A DNA stretch of 64,000 bases from Pseudomonas promysalinigenes (GTDB taxonomy: Bacteria; Pseudomonadota; Gammaproteobacteria; Pseudomonadales; Pseudomonadaceae): positions 4,806,501 to 4,870,500 of the forward strand of contig NZ_CP077094.1 in the NCBI RefSeq assembly GCF_014269025.2, read 5' to 3'. Under the pieces are notes generated by a model. That model saw nothing but the letters and a program-made list of their open reading frames with translations, was not told the DNA's origin and made no database searches. Shown here in pieces: positions 57,182-64,000 of the stretch; position 1 is the first letter of the stretch, and each line of letters starts with the position of its first letter. Both the position numbers and the translations under genes were made by a program.

Positions 57182-58377
57182 GCGCGGCCCCGCTGGTCAG
57201 GGCGCGTACCAAGGCCCATGGCCTGGCGGGCGAACCAGCTTTTGGCCGGCGGCAGCAGGTCAAGGCCGAGCAGGCCGATATTGCGCCCGGCCGCCATCAC
57301 GGGCTGGTTGCTGCCAAACAGGCGGGTGACCTGATCGGAGAAGCCGATGGTCAGGGCCTGATCGAAGCGCTGGCGCTGTTGATAGCCTTGCAAGCTCGCC
57401 AGATCGCCTGGATGCGAGGGGCCGGCCAACAAGGCCTCAGCCAGCGACTGCACGTCTCGCAGCGACAGGTTGAAGCCCTGACCGGCAATCGGGTGCAGGC
57501 TATGCGCCGCGTTGCCCAATACCACCAGGTGCGGCCGCACCTGCTCCTGGGCCTCGATCAAAGCCAACGGGTAGAGGTGCCGGGCACCGACCTGGCGCAA
57601 AGCGCCCAGGCGGTAGCCAAAAGCGTCTTGCAGCTCGCGCAGGAAGCTGCGCTCGTCGATATCGGCCAGGCGCCGGGCATCCATCCCTTGCCGCGTCCAC
57701 ACCAGCGCGCACCGGTTGTCAGGCAGCGGCAGCAGCGCCATCGGGCCCTGCTCGGTAAAACGCTCGAAGGCCTGCCCGCCATGGGCCTGTCCTGGGGTGA
57801 TGTTGGCGATCAGCGCACTCTGCTCATACGGCGTACGACGCACATGAATACCCAGTTGCTCACGCAGGCCCGAGCGGCCGCCATCGGCCAGCACCGCAAG
57901 GTCGCATTCCAGGCTGGTGTCGTCGTCGAGCGACAGCCGGTAGCCACCCTCGATGGCCTGCATGGCTTTCACCTCAGCCGGGCAACGCCAGCTCACCACC
58001 TCGCGGTCCAAGCCTTGCCACAGGCATTGGCCGAGCCAGGCGTTCTCCACCACATAGCCCAAGGCAGGCACGCCCTCTTCCTTGGCATCCAGGCGGGTAG
58101 CGCCAAAGCGGCCACGGTCGGAAACCTGGATCTGACGAATGGGTTCGGCCCGCGGGCTGATGGTTTGCCACAGGCCAAGGTGCTGATAGATCTGCCGGGT
58201 GCCGAACGACAGCGCCGACGAGCGTGCATCGTAGCTTGGCTGAAAACTGTCGCCGGGAGCGAACGGCTCGATCAGCAGAATCTTCCAGCCGCGGGCTTTG
58301 GCGCCGGCCTGCAGAGCCAGGGCCAGGCTCGCCCCAACCAGCCCGCCGCCAATGATCGCCAGGTTGACTCGGTTCAT
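57178..58377 (-). CDS. ubiH: 2-octaprenyl-6-methoxyphenol hydroxylase
   Basis: 399 residues, FAD-dependent hydroxylase of ubiquinone synthesis (C1 step). Dinucleotide motif LAIIGGGLVGASLALALQ, then VLADGGRSGLREQLG and LVVLGNAAHSLHPIAGQGFNLS, where the usual GDAAH reads GNAAH. It acts in the membrane-associated Ubi complex. Overlaps pepP and the hotdog gene by 4 bp on either side, giving coupled translation. Confidence 0.9.
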   Translation of the reverse strand: MNRVNLAIIGGGLVGASLALALQAGAKARGWKILLIEPFAPGDSFQPSYDARSSALSFGTRQIYQHLGLWQTISPRAEPIRQIQVSDRGRFGATRLDAKEEGVPALGYVVENAWLGQCLWQGLDREVVSWRCPAEVKAMQAIEGGYRLSLDDDTSLECDLAVLADGGRSGLREQLGIHVRRTPYEQSALIANITPGQAHGGQAFERFTEQGPMALLPLPDNRCALVWTRQGMDARRLADIDERSFLRELQDAFGYRLGALRQVGARHLYPLALIEAQEQVRPHLVVLGNAAHSLHPIAGQGFNLSLRDVQSLAEALLAGPSHPGDLASLQGYQQRQRFDQALTIGFSDQVTRLFGSNQPVMAAGRNIGLLGLDLLPPAKSWFARQAMGLGTRPDQRGRA

Positions 58378-59708
58378 GCTGCAGCCTTACGCGCGGCCTG
58401 CATCAGCGCCTCGATTTCGGCTACCGTGCGGGGCACACCCGAAGTGAGAATTTCACAGCCTTGCTTGGTCACTACCACGTCATCCTCGATCCTGATGCCG
58501 ATGCCGCGCCATTTCTTCGCGACTGCTTGGTTATCGGCACCAATGTAGATGCCTGGCTCGACCGTCAGCGCCATGCCGGGCTCCAGCACCCGCCACTGGC
58601 CACCTACCTTGTACTCCCCCACATCATGCACATCCATGCCCAGCCAATGCCCGGCACGGTGCATGTAGAAGGCGCGGTATGCCTCGCTGTCGATCAGCGC
58701 CTGCACCTGGCCCTTGAGCAAGCCCAGCGCCACCAGGCCTTCGGTGATGACCCTTACCGTCGCCTCGTGGGCGTGGTTCCAGTGCTTGCCTGGGGCGATT
58801 TCGGCAAACGCGGCAGCCTGTGCCTTGAGCACCAATTCATAGATGGCTTTCTGCTCGGGCGAAAACTGCCCACTGACCGGGAAGGTACGGGTGATGTCGC
58901 TGGCGTAGCAGTCGATCTCGCAGCCGGCATCGATCAGCACCAGGTCGCCATCCTTGAGCGGAGCATCGTTCTGCTGATAGTGCAGGATACAGCCATTGCG
59001 CCCAGCGGCGACGATGGAGCCGTAGGCAGGCATTTTCGCGCCGCCCTTGCGGAACTCATAGTCAAGCTCCGCTTCGAGGCTGAATTCGTGCAACCCGGCC
59101 CGGCAAGCTTGCATGGCCCGTACATGGGCACGTGCGGAAATTTCTGCCGCGGCACGCATCACCTTCACTTCCGCTGCCGATTTATACAGGCGCATATCGT
59201 GCAGCAGATGATCCAGCGCAACGAACTCGTTCGGCGGCTGCGCGCCGAGGCGTGCCTTGGAGCGGATCACATTGATCCACTCCATCAGCCGGCGGTCGAA
59301 CTCAGGGTTGCTGCCCATGGCGCTGTAGACCCGCTCACGGCCTTCGATCAGGCCGGGCAGAATCTCGTCTATGTCGGTGATCGGGAAGGCATCGTCCGCG
59401 CCAAAGTCACGGATCGCGCCTTCCTGGCCGGCACGCAGGCCATCCCATAGCTCGCGCTCGGGGTTGCGCTCGCGGCAGAACAGCACATATTCGCCATGCT
59501 CGCGCCCAGGGATCAATGCGATCACTGCCTCCGGCTCGGGAAAGCCACTGAGGTACTGAAAATCGCTGTCCTGGCGATACACATGCTCGACATCGCGGTT
59601 ACGAATGGCCAGCGCAGCAGCCGGTAGAATGGCAATGCTGTTGGGGACCATCTGCGCCATCAGCGCCTTGCGCCGACGGGCATATTCGGCCTTGGGTATG
59701 CGGCTCAT
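58374..59708 (-). CDS. pepP: Xaa-Pro aminopeptidase P
   Basis: 444 residues. An AMP_N domain (about 1-170) is followed by an M24 pita-bread domain. Metal ligands are visible in LIDAGCEIDCYASDITRTF (two Asp), HRAGHWLGMDVHDVG (His), LTVEPGIYI (Glu) and IGIRIEDDVVV (Glu). It removes N-terminal residues before proline using Mn. The ATG at 59708 (MSRIPKAEYARRR) is preferred over a GTG six bases upstream. pepP next to ubiH is a widespread gammaproteobacterial arrangement. Confidence 0.95.
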   Translation of the reverse strand: MSRIPKAEYARRRKALMAQMVPNSIAILPAAALAIRNRDVEHVYRQDSDFQYLSGFPEPEAVIALIPGREHGEYVLFCRERNPERELWDGLRAGQEGAIRDFGADDAFPITDIDEILPGLIEGRERVYSAMGSNPEFDRRLMEWINVIRSKARLGAQPPNEFVALDHLLHDMRLYKSAAEVKVMRAAAEISARAHVRAMQACRAGLHEFSLEAELDYEFRKGGAKMPAYGSIVAAGRNGCILHYQQNDAPLKDGDLVLIDAGCEIDCYASDITRTFPVSGQFSPEQKAIYELVLKAQAAAFAEIAPGKHWNHAHEATVRVITEGLVALGLLKGQVQALIDSEAYRAFYMHRAGHWLGMDVHDVGEYKVGGQWRVLEPGMALTVEPGIYIGADNQAVAKKWRGIGIRIEDDVVVTKQGCEILTSGVPRTVAEIEALMQAARKAAA

Positions 59709-59730
59709 GGGCACAACTACCCCCAGTTGA

Positions 59731-60285
59731 TCAGTGCAGCGAAGGTTTTGGCGCTGGCGCGGCGGGCGCGGCCAGTTCCGAATACAGCAAAAGCGGCGCT
59801 ACGCGCAGGTATTCCATGACTTCCATGTAGTCGCTTTCGCCGTCTTCGGACTCTTCCAAGGCTTCCTGAACCTGGGAAATGGCCACCAGGTCCTGCAGTA
59901 CTTCCTTGGCTTCGGTAGACAGGTCCTTGCCGCCGGCGTTCAGGCCAAAGCCTGTGATGAAACCCTGGCACCACTGGCCCAAGGCCTCGGCGCGGTCAGC
60001 CAGCGCGGCATCGTCGCCAGGCAGCAACAGAACGATCGCCATGTCATCGCTGGTCAGTTCACCTTTGACCATCTCCTGCAGGCCGATCAGGGCATTGCGC
60101 ACGCTATCACCAGGTTCGGTTTCCAGCAGTTGGGCTGCATCGGCCAGCCAGGCCTCGGCATCGAACCCGGCACCGGCGCAGCTGCGCCCGATCAGCAGGC
60201 CGTGCAGCTCGGCAGGGGTTACAGGGTGACCATTGCTCGAAAGCAGCATGGCGAAGGCAACGTAGGGCGATTGAGTATTAGGCAT
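59731..60285 (-). CDS. YgfB/UPF0149-family protein
   Basis: 184 residues, helix-rich. Landmarks: [41 protein letters not shown] and [16 protein letters not shown], the last two typical of the YecA/YgfB (UPF0149) family. It is encoded just upstream of pepP, as in many gammaproteobacteria. Reported P. aeruginosa YgfB influences beta-lactam tolerance, but the activity is unclear. It is the first gene of the ubi operon. Confidence 0.88.
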   Translation of the reverse strand: MPNTQSPYVAFAMLLSSNGHPVTPAELHGLLIGRSCAGAGFDAEAWLADAAQLLETEPGDSVRNALIGLQEMVKGELTSDDMAIVLLLPGDDAALADRAEALGQWCQGFITGFGLNAGGKDLSTEAKEVLQDLVAISQVQEALEESEDGESDYMEVMEYLRVAPLLLYSELAAPAAPAPKPSLH

Positions 60286-60430
60286 GGTCGGCTAGGCGCC
60301 AGACGGCGCATTTGACTAGAATGAAGGCCTTGTATCCTAGCATCGGCAGGCGCGCCAAGACTATCGGCACTGGCCGCCGCTGCGCAGGGACAGGCATCAT
60401 CGACGGGTGATTCACCACGGAGCGAAGCGA

Positions 60431-60649
60431 GTGCAACCCACGCAAGAGAACGACCTGCAAGCGCTGATGAGCCGGTTCGAGTTGCTGATTGAACGCGTCG
60501 AGCAACTAAAACGGCAAAATGCACTCTTAGTAGCTCAGGAAAAATCCTGGCGCGAGGAGCGCGCCCACCTCATCGAAAAAAACGAGATCGCCAAGCGCAA
60601 GGTCGAGTCGATGATTTTACGCCTGAAGGCCCTGGAGCAAGACTCATGA
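60431..60649 (+). CDS. ZapB-like small coiled-coil protein (TIGR02449 type)
   Basis: 72 residues forming one long coiled coil (LQALMSRFELLIERVEQLK, NALLVAQEKSWREE, RKVESMILRLKALEQ). Such proteins lie next to zapA in gammaproteobacteria and are thought to aid cell division. The start is read as the GTG at 60431 because GGAG lies eight bases upstream and the family begins there. The in-frame ATG at 60407 would add eight residues. Its stop overlaps the zapA start by 4 bp. Confidence 0.8.
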   Translation: MQPTQENDLQALMSRFELLIERVEQLKRQNALLVAQEKSWREERAHLIEKNEIAKRKVESMILRLKALEQDS

Positions 60650-60966
60650 GTTCAAGCAATAGCGTCACCGTGCAGATCCTCGACAAGGAGTACTCGATCA
60701 TCTGCCCGCCGGAAGAGCGCAACAACCTGGTCAGCGCAGCCCGCTACCTGGATGGCAAGATGCGCGAGATCCGTAGCAGCGGCAAGGTGATCGGCGCCGA
60801 CCGTATTGCGGTCATGGCCGCGTTGAACATCACCCACGAGATGCTGCATCGCCAGGACGACCGGACTGCTGCACCGGTCGCGGGCACCAGCCGTGAACAG
60901 GTGCGCGACCTGCTGGAGCGGGTCGATCAGGCTTTGTCCGACGATGCGGGTACCAAAAACGGCTGA
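60646..60966 (+). CDS. zapA: Cell division protein ZapA
   Basis: 106 residues. The N-terminal ZapA fold (VTVQILDKEYSIICPPEERNN, AARYLDGKMREIRSSGKV) is followed by a coiled coil from about residue 55 (IAVMAALNITHEMLHRQ). It bundles FtsZ filaments and stabilises the Z ring. ATGA overlap with the preceding coiled-coil gene. 6S RNA follows directly, as in most gammaproteobacteria. Confidence 0.93.
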   Translation: MSSSNSVTVQILDKEYSIICPPEERNNLVSAARYLDGKMREIRSSGKVIGADRIAVMAALNITHEMLHRQDDRTAAPVAGTSREQVRDLLERVDQALSDDAGTKNG

Positions 60967-60972
60967 GATTGG

Positions 60973-60978
60973 TATACT
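60973..60978 (+). promoter_or_regulatory. -10 box of the 6S RNA gene
   Basis: TATACT, seven bases upstream of the estimated 6S RNA start, just after the zapA stop. Confidence 0.55.
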
Positions 60979-60984
60979 GGCGCC

Positions 60985-61163
60985 ACTCCCTGGGGGATGC
61001 GCCAGTCGGTTATGTCCCTGAGCCGATACGCACAACCACGGGGGTTGCACGCTGGGGCCGGTGTGCATGTCCGCCCGACGGAAAGCCTTAACGCCCCCTG
61101 CAATCTCCACCTTGAACTTTCGGGTTCAAGGGCTACACCGATAGCGGTCTTATCGGGGAGCCT
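60985..61163 (+). ncRNA. ssrS: 6S RNA
   Basis: The region between zapA and the cyclo-ligase gene carries the conserved 6S landmarks GTCCCTGAGCCGATA (61004-61024 area) and TTGAACTTTCGGGTTCAAGG near the 3' side. The ends can pair (CTCCC at the 5' end with GGGGAG at about 61155-61160), giving the closed stem and central bubble that mimics open promoter DNA and binds sigma-70 RNA polymerase. The exact ends are estimates. Location and motifs agree with other pseudomonads. Confidence 0.9.
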
Positions 61164-61219
61164 GATTCTTCTTGCCCAGTGTTCAGCTGGGCAATTCGAC
61201 AACTGGGATAGCCAGTGCC

Positions 61220-61828
61220 ATGACTGAAACTGCGCCGCTCACCCGCCCCCAGCTTCGTCGCCTGCTTCGCACCGCCCGCCGCGCCCTCACCCCCGCTCAA
61301 CAGCTTAAGGCCTCACGCGGCCTGTATCGCCAGCTGGCGCAGCATCCTTTGTTCCGACGCGCCCGGCATATCGCCCTCTACCTGCCCAACGACGGTGAGA
61401 TCGACCCGCGCCTGCTGTTGCGCGAGGCCCAGCGCCGAGGCAAGCGCACCTACCTGCCGGTGCTGCATGCCTGGCCGCGTACCCGCATGGTGTTTCAGCG
61501 CTTCGACCAGGGCGAGAAACTCAAGCGCAACCGCTTCCGCATACCCGAGCCCTTGGCTGATCGCCGGCGCCAGCGGCCGATATGGGCGCTGGACCTGATC
61601 CTCTTGCCGTTGGTCGGCTTCGATGAAGTGGGCGGCCGGCTGGGCATGGGCGGAGGGTTTTACGACCGCAGCCTGGCTTACCAGGCACGTCGCAAGAGCT
61701 GGAAAAAACCGCTGCTGCTGGGGCTGGCCCATGAGTGCCAGAAGGTCGAGCGACTGGCGCAGGCCAGTTGGGATGTACCGCTGCAAGGCACGGTCAGCGA
61801 CCGCAACTGGTACCTGGCGCCACACTGA
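61220..61828 (+). CDS. ygfA: 5-formyltetrahydrofolate cyclo-ligase
   Basis: 202 residues. It converts 5-formyl-THF to 5,10-methenyl-THF with ATP, returning a stored folate to one-carbon metabolism. Basic N-terminal stretch RPQLRRLLRTARRAL, substrate region HIALYLPNDGEID, and the nucleotide motif GRLGMGGGFYDRSL near residue 150. The ATG at 61220 fits the family. Co-location with 6S RNA is conserved and processing from the 6S transcript is common. Confidence 0.94.
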   Translation: MTETAPLTRPQLRRLLRTARRALTPAQQLKASRGLYRQLAQHPLFRRARHIALYLPNDGEIDPRLLLREAQRRGKRTYLPVLHAWPRTRMVFQRFDQGEKLKRNRFRIPEPLADRRRQRPIWALDLILLPLVGFDEVGGRLGMGGGFYDRSLAYQARRKSWKKPLLLGLAHECQKVERLAQASWDVPLQGTVSDRNWYLAPH

Positions 61829-61846
61829 GTGGCGCAGTACTGGAAT

Positions 61847-61996
61847 TCAGCGACTTTGCGGGGCTGCGTCCACAGGTGCCTGGTAGGCGGTATCCAGCTT
61901 GCGCTCCCAGATCCCTTGGGCATAGCCAGTGGTGACGACGCCAAGACCGAAGATGAAGACCAGGATCCAGAGTAGATCCGGTTTGCGTTGATTCAT
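61847..61996 (-). CDS. Small single-pass membrane protein
   Basis: 49 residues: MNQRKPD, one membrane helix (LLWILVFIFGLGVVTTGY), then a short periplasmic tail with IWERKLDTAYQAPVD. The ATG at 61996 lies downstream of a GGGGGG run. An open frame extends 31 codons further upstream but without membrane-protein character. Convergent with the cyclo-ligase gene, 18 bp apart. No named family is recognised; small proteins of this kind are conserved in pseudomonads. Confidence 0.6.
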   Translation of the reverse strand: MNQRKPDLLWILVFIFGLGVVTTGYAQGIWERKLDTAYQAPVDAAPQSR

Positions 61997-62174
61997 CGAA
62001 GAATGCCCCCCTAGGCATACGTTCAGGCTCGGCGACCTTCTTGGTGCCGCCGGAGCGTCTAGCGTTAAAATCGGCGCATTCTCCGACAAGCTGAGTCATC
62101 ACGCAAACGTTGACGCCAGCCGGCCGTCGGTTTCATGCAACAGGTTATTTCAAACCTTTTCAGGAGCAGTATCC

Positions 62175-62627
62175 ATGGCCTATTGGCTAATGAAGTCCGA
62201 ACCCGATGAGCTTTCCATAGAGGCTCTGGGACGCCTTGGTGAGGCTCGCTGGGATGGCGTTCGCAATTACCAGGCGCGCAATTTCATACGGGCCATGAGC
62301 GTAGGCGATGAGTTCTTCTTTTACCACTCCAGTTGCCCGCAGCCGGGCATTGCCGGCATTGCCAGGATTACCGCAGCCGCCTACCCAGACCCGACGGCGC
62401 TCGACCCAGAAAGCCATTACTACGACGCTAAGGCCAACCAAGAGAAGAATCCATGGAGCGCGGTCGACGTAGCGCATGTGAAGACATTCAGTAAGGTGCT
62501 GGGGCTGGGCTTGCTGAAACAGCAGGATGCGCTGGCGGAGCTTCCGCTGGTTCAAAAAGGCACACGATTGTCGGTGATGCCAGTGACCGAAGCGCAATGG
62601 GCGGCCATCATTAAACTGGCCAGTTGA
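62175..62627 (+). CDS. EVE domain protein
   Basis: 150 residues, one EVE domain (PUA-like fold): AYWLMKSEPDELSI, RWDGVRNYQARNFIR, VGDEFFFYHSSC and GIAGIARITAAAYPDP. EVE domains bind modified bases in nucleic acids, for example modified cytosines. The biological role of the stand-alone bacterial form is uncertain. CAGGAGCAGTATCC precedes the ATG. It is a single gene, divergent from the small membrane protein. Confidence 0.9.
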   Translation: MAYWLMKSEPDELSIEALGRLGEARWDGVRNYQARNFIRAMSVGDEFFFYHSSCPQPGIAGIARITAAAYPDPTALDPESHYYDAKANQEKNPWSAVDVAHVKTFSKVLGLGLLKQQDALAELPLVQKGTRLSVMPVTEAQWAAIIKLAS

Positions 62628-62720
62628 GTTCGACTCACAAGCCTTAGGGGCTTTGCGAGCGAGCTCGGCGCGGGGGGGCGCGCCGGGCTTACAGGCTCTA
62701 GATTGCTAGCGCCAAAATCA

Positions 62721-63125
62721 TTACTGCACAATCAAGTTATTGAACAGCAGGTCTTCGACGATTGGCTTGCCCTCTTCGGCCTCCATCACCTGTTGCACTT
62801 GCTTCAACGCCTCTTGGCGCAGCTTTTCCTTGGCATCGACGTTGCTCATGCTTTCCACGGTTTGCTGAGTGAACAGTGCCACCAGTTGGTTACGGATCAG
62901 CGGTTCATGATGTTTGACCGCAGCTGCCGCCGTATCACCCGTCACGCGCAGGGCTACATCGGCCTTGTACACGCGAAGCTTAGGGCCACCATCGAGGGCG
63001 TAGTTGCCGACGAAGGGCGGGGTGAGGGTTATGTAGGCAACCTTCGGCTCCCCTTCTTTGGCTTCCTCGGCCATGGCCGCTGCTGGCAGCATCAGCGCCA
63101 GTACCATCAAGATCCACGCTTTCAC
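62721..63125 (-). CDS. FliL-like protein outside flagellar genes
   Basis: 134 residues. A signal segment (ILMVLALMLPAAAMA) is followed by a FliL-like periplasmic domain: AYITLTPPFVGNYALDGG, LRVYKADVALRVTG, RNQLVALFTQQTVESM and LFNNLIVQ at the end. FliL stabilises flagellar stators, but this paralogue is far from any flagellar gene and is shorter at the N-terminus. The start is a GTG at 63125, with TAGGAGCGAATTC before it. Its role is unknown. Confidence 0.82.
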   Translation of the reverse strand: MKAWILMVLALMLPAAAMAEEAKEGEPKVAYITLTPPFVGNYALDGGPKLRVYKADVALRVTGDTAAAAVKHHEPLIRNQLVALFTQQTVESMSNVDAKEKLRQEALKQVQQVMEAEEGKPIVEDLLFNNLIVQ

Positions 63126-63282
63126 GAATTCGCTCCTAGAAACAGTTGGCGCCAGCTTACCCAGCATGCTTGGCAAACCCAAGCCCGGGCTTATGCCGAC
63201 CCATCAGGGCCGAGCATGCTCGTTGCCCCGGCAAGCTGCCCTCCTACACTTATCGGCCACTACACGCAAAGGAATAGTCCCG

Positions 63283-64000
63283 ATGAAAGCGGTGTTGTGC
63301 AAAACCCTCGGCCCGGCTCGCGACCTGGTACTGGAAGACGCAACCAGCCCGGTACCGAAGAAGAATGAGATCCTGCTCGATGTTCACGCTGCCGGGGTCA
63401 ATTTCCCCGACACGCTGATCATCGAAGGGAAATACCAGTTCCAACCGCCCTTGCCATTCTCACCTGGCGGTGAGGCCGCAGGCGTGATTTCGGCAGTGGG
63501 CGAAAAAGCCGGCAGCTTCAAAGTGGGCGACCGGGTAATGGCTCTGACCGGCTGGGGGGCTTTCGCCGAACAGGTGGCGGTCCCGTTCTATAACGTCATG
63601 CCGATCCCCGAGCACATGGATTTCGCCACCGCTGCGGCCTTTGGCATGACCTACGGCACCTCGATGCACGCGCTCAAGCAGCGCGGCCAGCTGCAGCCTG
63701 GGGAAACCCTGTTGGTGTTGGGCGCCTCTGGTGGTGTCGGCCTGGCAGCGGTGGAAATTGGCAAGGCCATGGGCGCGAGGGTGATCGCAGCGGCCAGCAG
63801 CGCCGAGAAGCTTGCCATTGCCAAAGCTGCCGGAGCTGACGAATTGATCGACTATAGCCAGGCGAGCCTGAAGGACGAGATCAAGCGTCTGACAGGCGGC
63901 CAAGGCGCCGACGTGATTTACGACCCGGTCGGGGGCGAGCTGTTCGACCAAGCCGTGCGCGGCCTTGCATGGCAGGGACGGTTATTGGTGGTCGGGTTTG
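63283..64000 (+). CDS. NADPH:quinone oxidoreductase family protein, truncated by the window edge
   Basis: The first 239 codons of a zinc-independent medium-chain reductase are visible. Landmarks are HAAGVNFPDTLIIEG, SPGGEAAGVISAVGE, the NADP-binding loop LVLGASGGVGLAAVEIG and GADVIYDPVGG. Such enzymes reduce quinones or enoyl compounds with NADPH. AAAGGAATAGTCCCG precedes the ATG. The remaining third lies beyond 64000. Confidence 0.9.
   Translation, partial: MKAVLCKTLGPARDLVLEDATSPVPKKNEILLDVHAAGVNFPDTLIIEGKYQFQPPLPFSPGGEAAGVISAVGEKAGSFKVGDRVMALTGWGAFAEQVAVPFYNVMPIPEHMDFATAAAFGMTYGTSMHALKQRGQLQPGETLLVLGASGGVGLAAVEIGKAMGARVIAAASSAEKLAIAKAAGADELIDYSQASLKDEIKRLTGGQGADVIYDPVGGELFDQAVRGLAWQGRLLVVGF

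Overview
The window is chromosomal DNA from a fluorescent pseudomonad, most likely the Pseudomonas putida group. The grounds are high and even GC, dense operons, P. putida-type REP palindromes around conserved pseudomonad motifs, and a gene order (ilvA-rpiA, serA, cys/osc, spu, argA, gcv, ubi-pepP-zapA-6S RNA) that is typical of that group. The species call is inference from gene content and order. I saw no phage, insertion sequence, CRISPR array, tRNA or rRNA, and no clearly broken gene. This is core and soft-core chromosome, so the novelty lies mainly in RNA and regulatory structures and in a few oddly built proteins.

Layout. 1-8.8 kb: a partial gene, a DUF2269 membrane protein, ilvA, rpiA, two tandem SdiA-regulated-type beta-propeller proteins, an FAH-family enzyme, and a D-2-hydroxyglutarate dehydrogenase divergent from serA. 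8.9-17.3 kb: small secreted or hypothetical proteins, a 2OG-Fe(II) oxygenase, hydrolases, a sugar O-acetyltransferase and a HacB-like acylase. 17.4-24.1 kb: a sulfur-acquisition block with an orphan MetQ, an AAA+ enhancer-binding-like protein without a DNA-binding domain, a small esterase and oscA-sbp-cysT-cysW-cysA, all on the minus strand. 24.4-29.6 kb: a TriABC-type RND pump with two adaptor proteins. 29.8-40.1 kb: polyamine uptake and catabolism (spuBCDEFGH, with spuI divergent).

40.1-44.2 kb: argA, argE and a CYTH/CHAD triphosphatase. 44.3-47.9 kb: an Lrp-type regulator divergent from a small protein, an orphan GspE-like ATPase and two DUF2388 secreted proteins. 47.9-52.5 kb: the glycine cleavage operon gcvT-gcvH-gcvP. 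52.6-55.4 kb: iron(III) ABC importer components. 55.5-60.3 kb: ygfB-like, pepP, ubiH, a hotdog protein and ubiI in one tight operon. 60.4-61.8 kb: a ZapB-like coiled coil, zapA, 6S RNA and 5-formyl-THF cyclo-ligase. The window ends with an EVE protein, a FliL paralogue and a truncated quinone oxidoreductase.

The genes connect around one-carbon, serine/glycine, sulfur and nitrogen metabolism. SerA and D-2-hydroxyglutarate dehydrogenase cooperate in serine synthesis, the Gcv proteins and the cyclo-ligase feed folate one-carbon pools, the Cys/Osc/MetQ set brings in sulfur, and the Spu set brings in and degrades polyamines.

The most unusual things I found are: a perfect H-type pseudoknot-forming sequence between spuC and spuD (35267-35329); a perfect 11-bp hairpin that buries the ribosome-binding site of the second DUF2388 gene and ends at its AUG (47547-47582); an 18-bp element shared by the metQ and oscA promoters; the HTH-less AAA+ protein in the sulfur block; and a miniature solute-binding protein (9578-10093).
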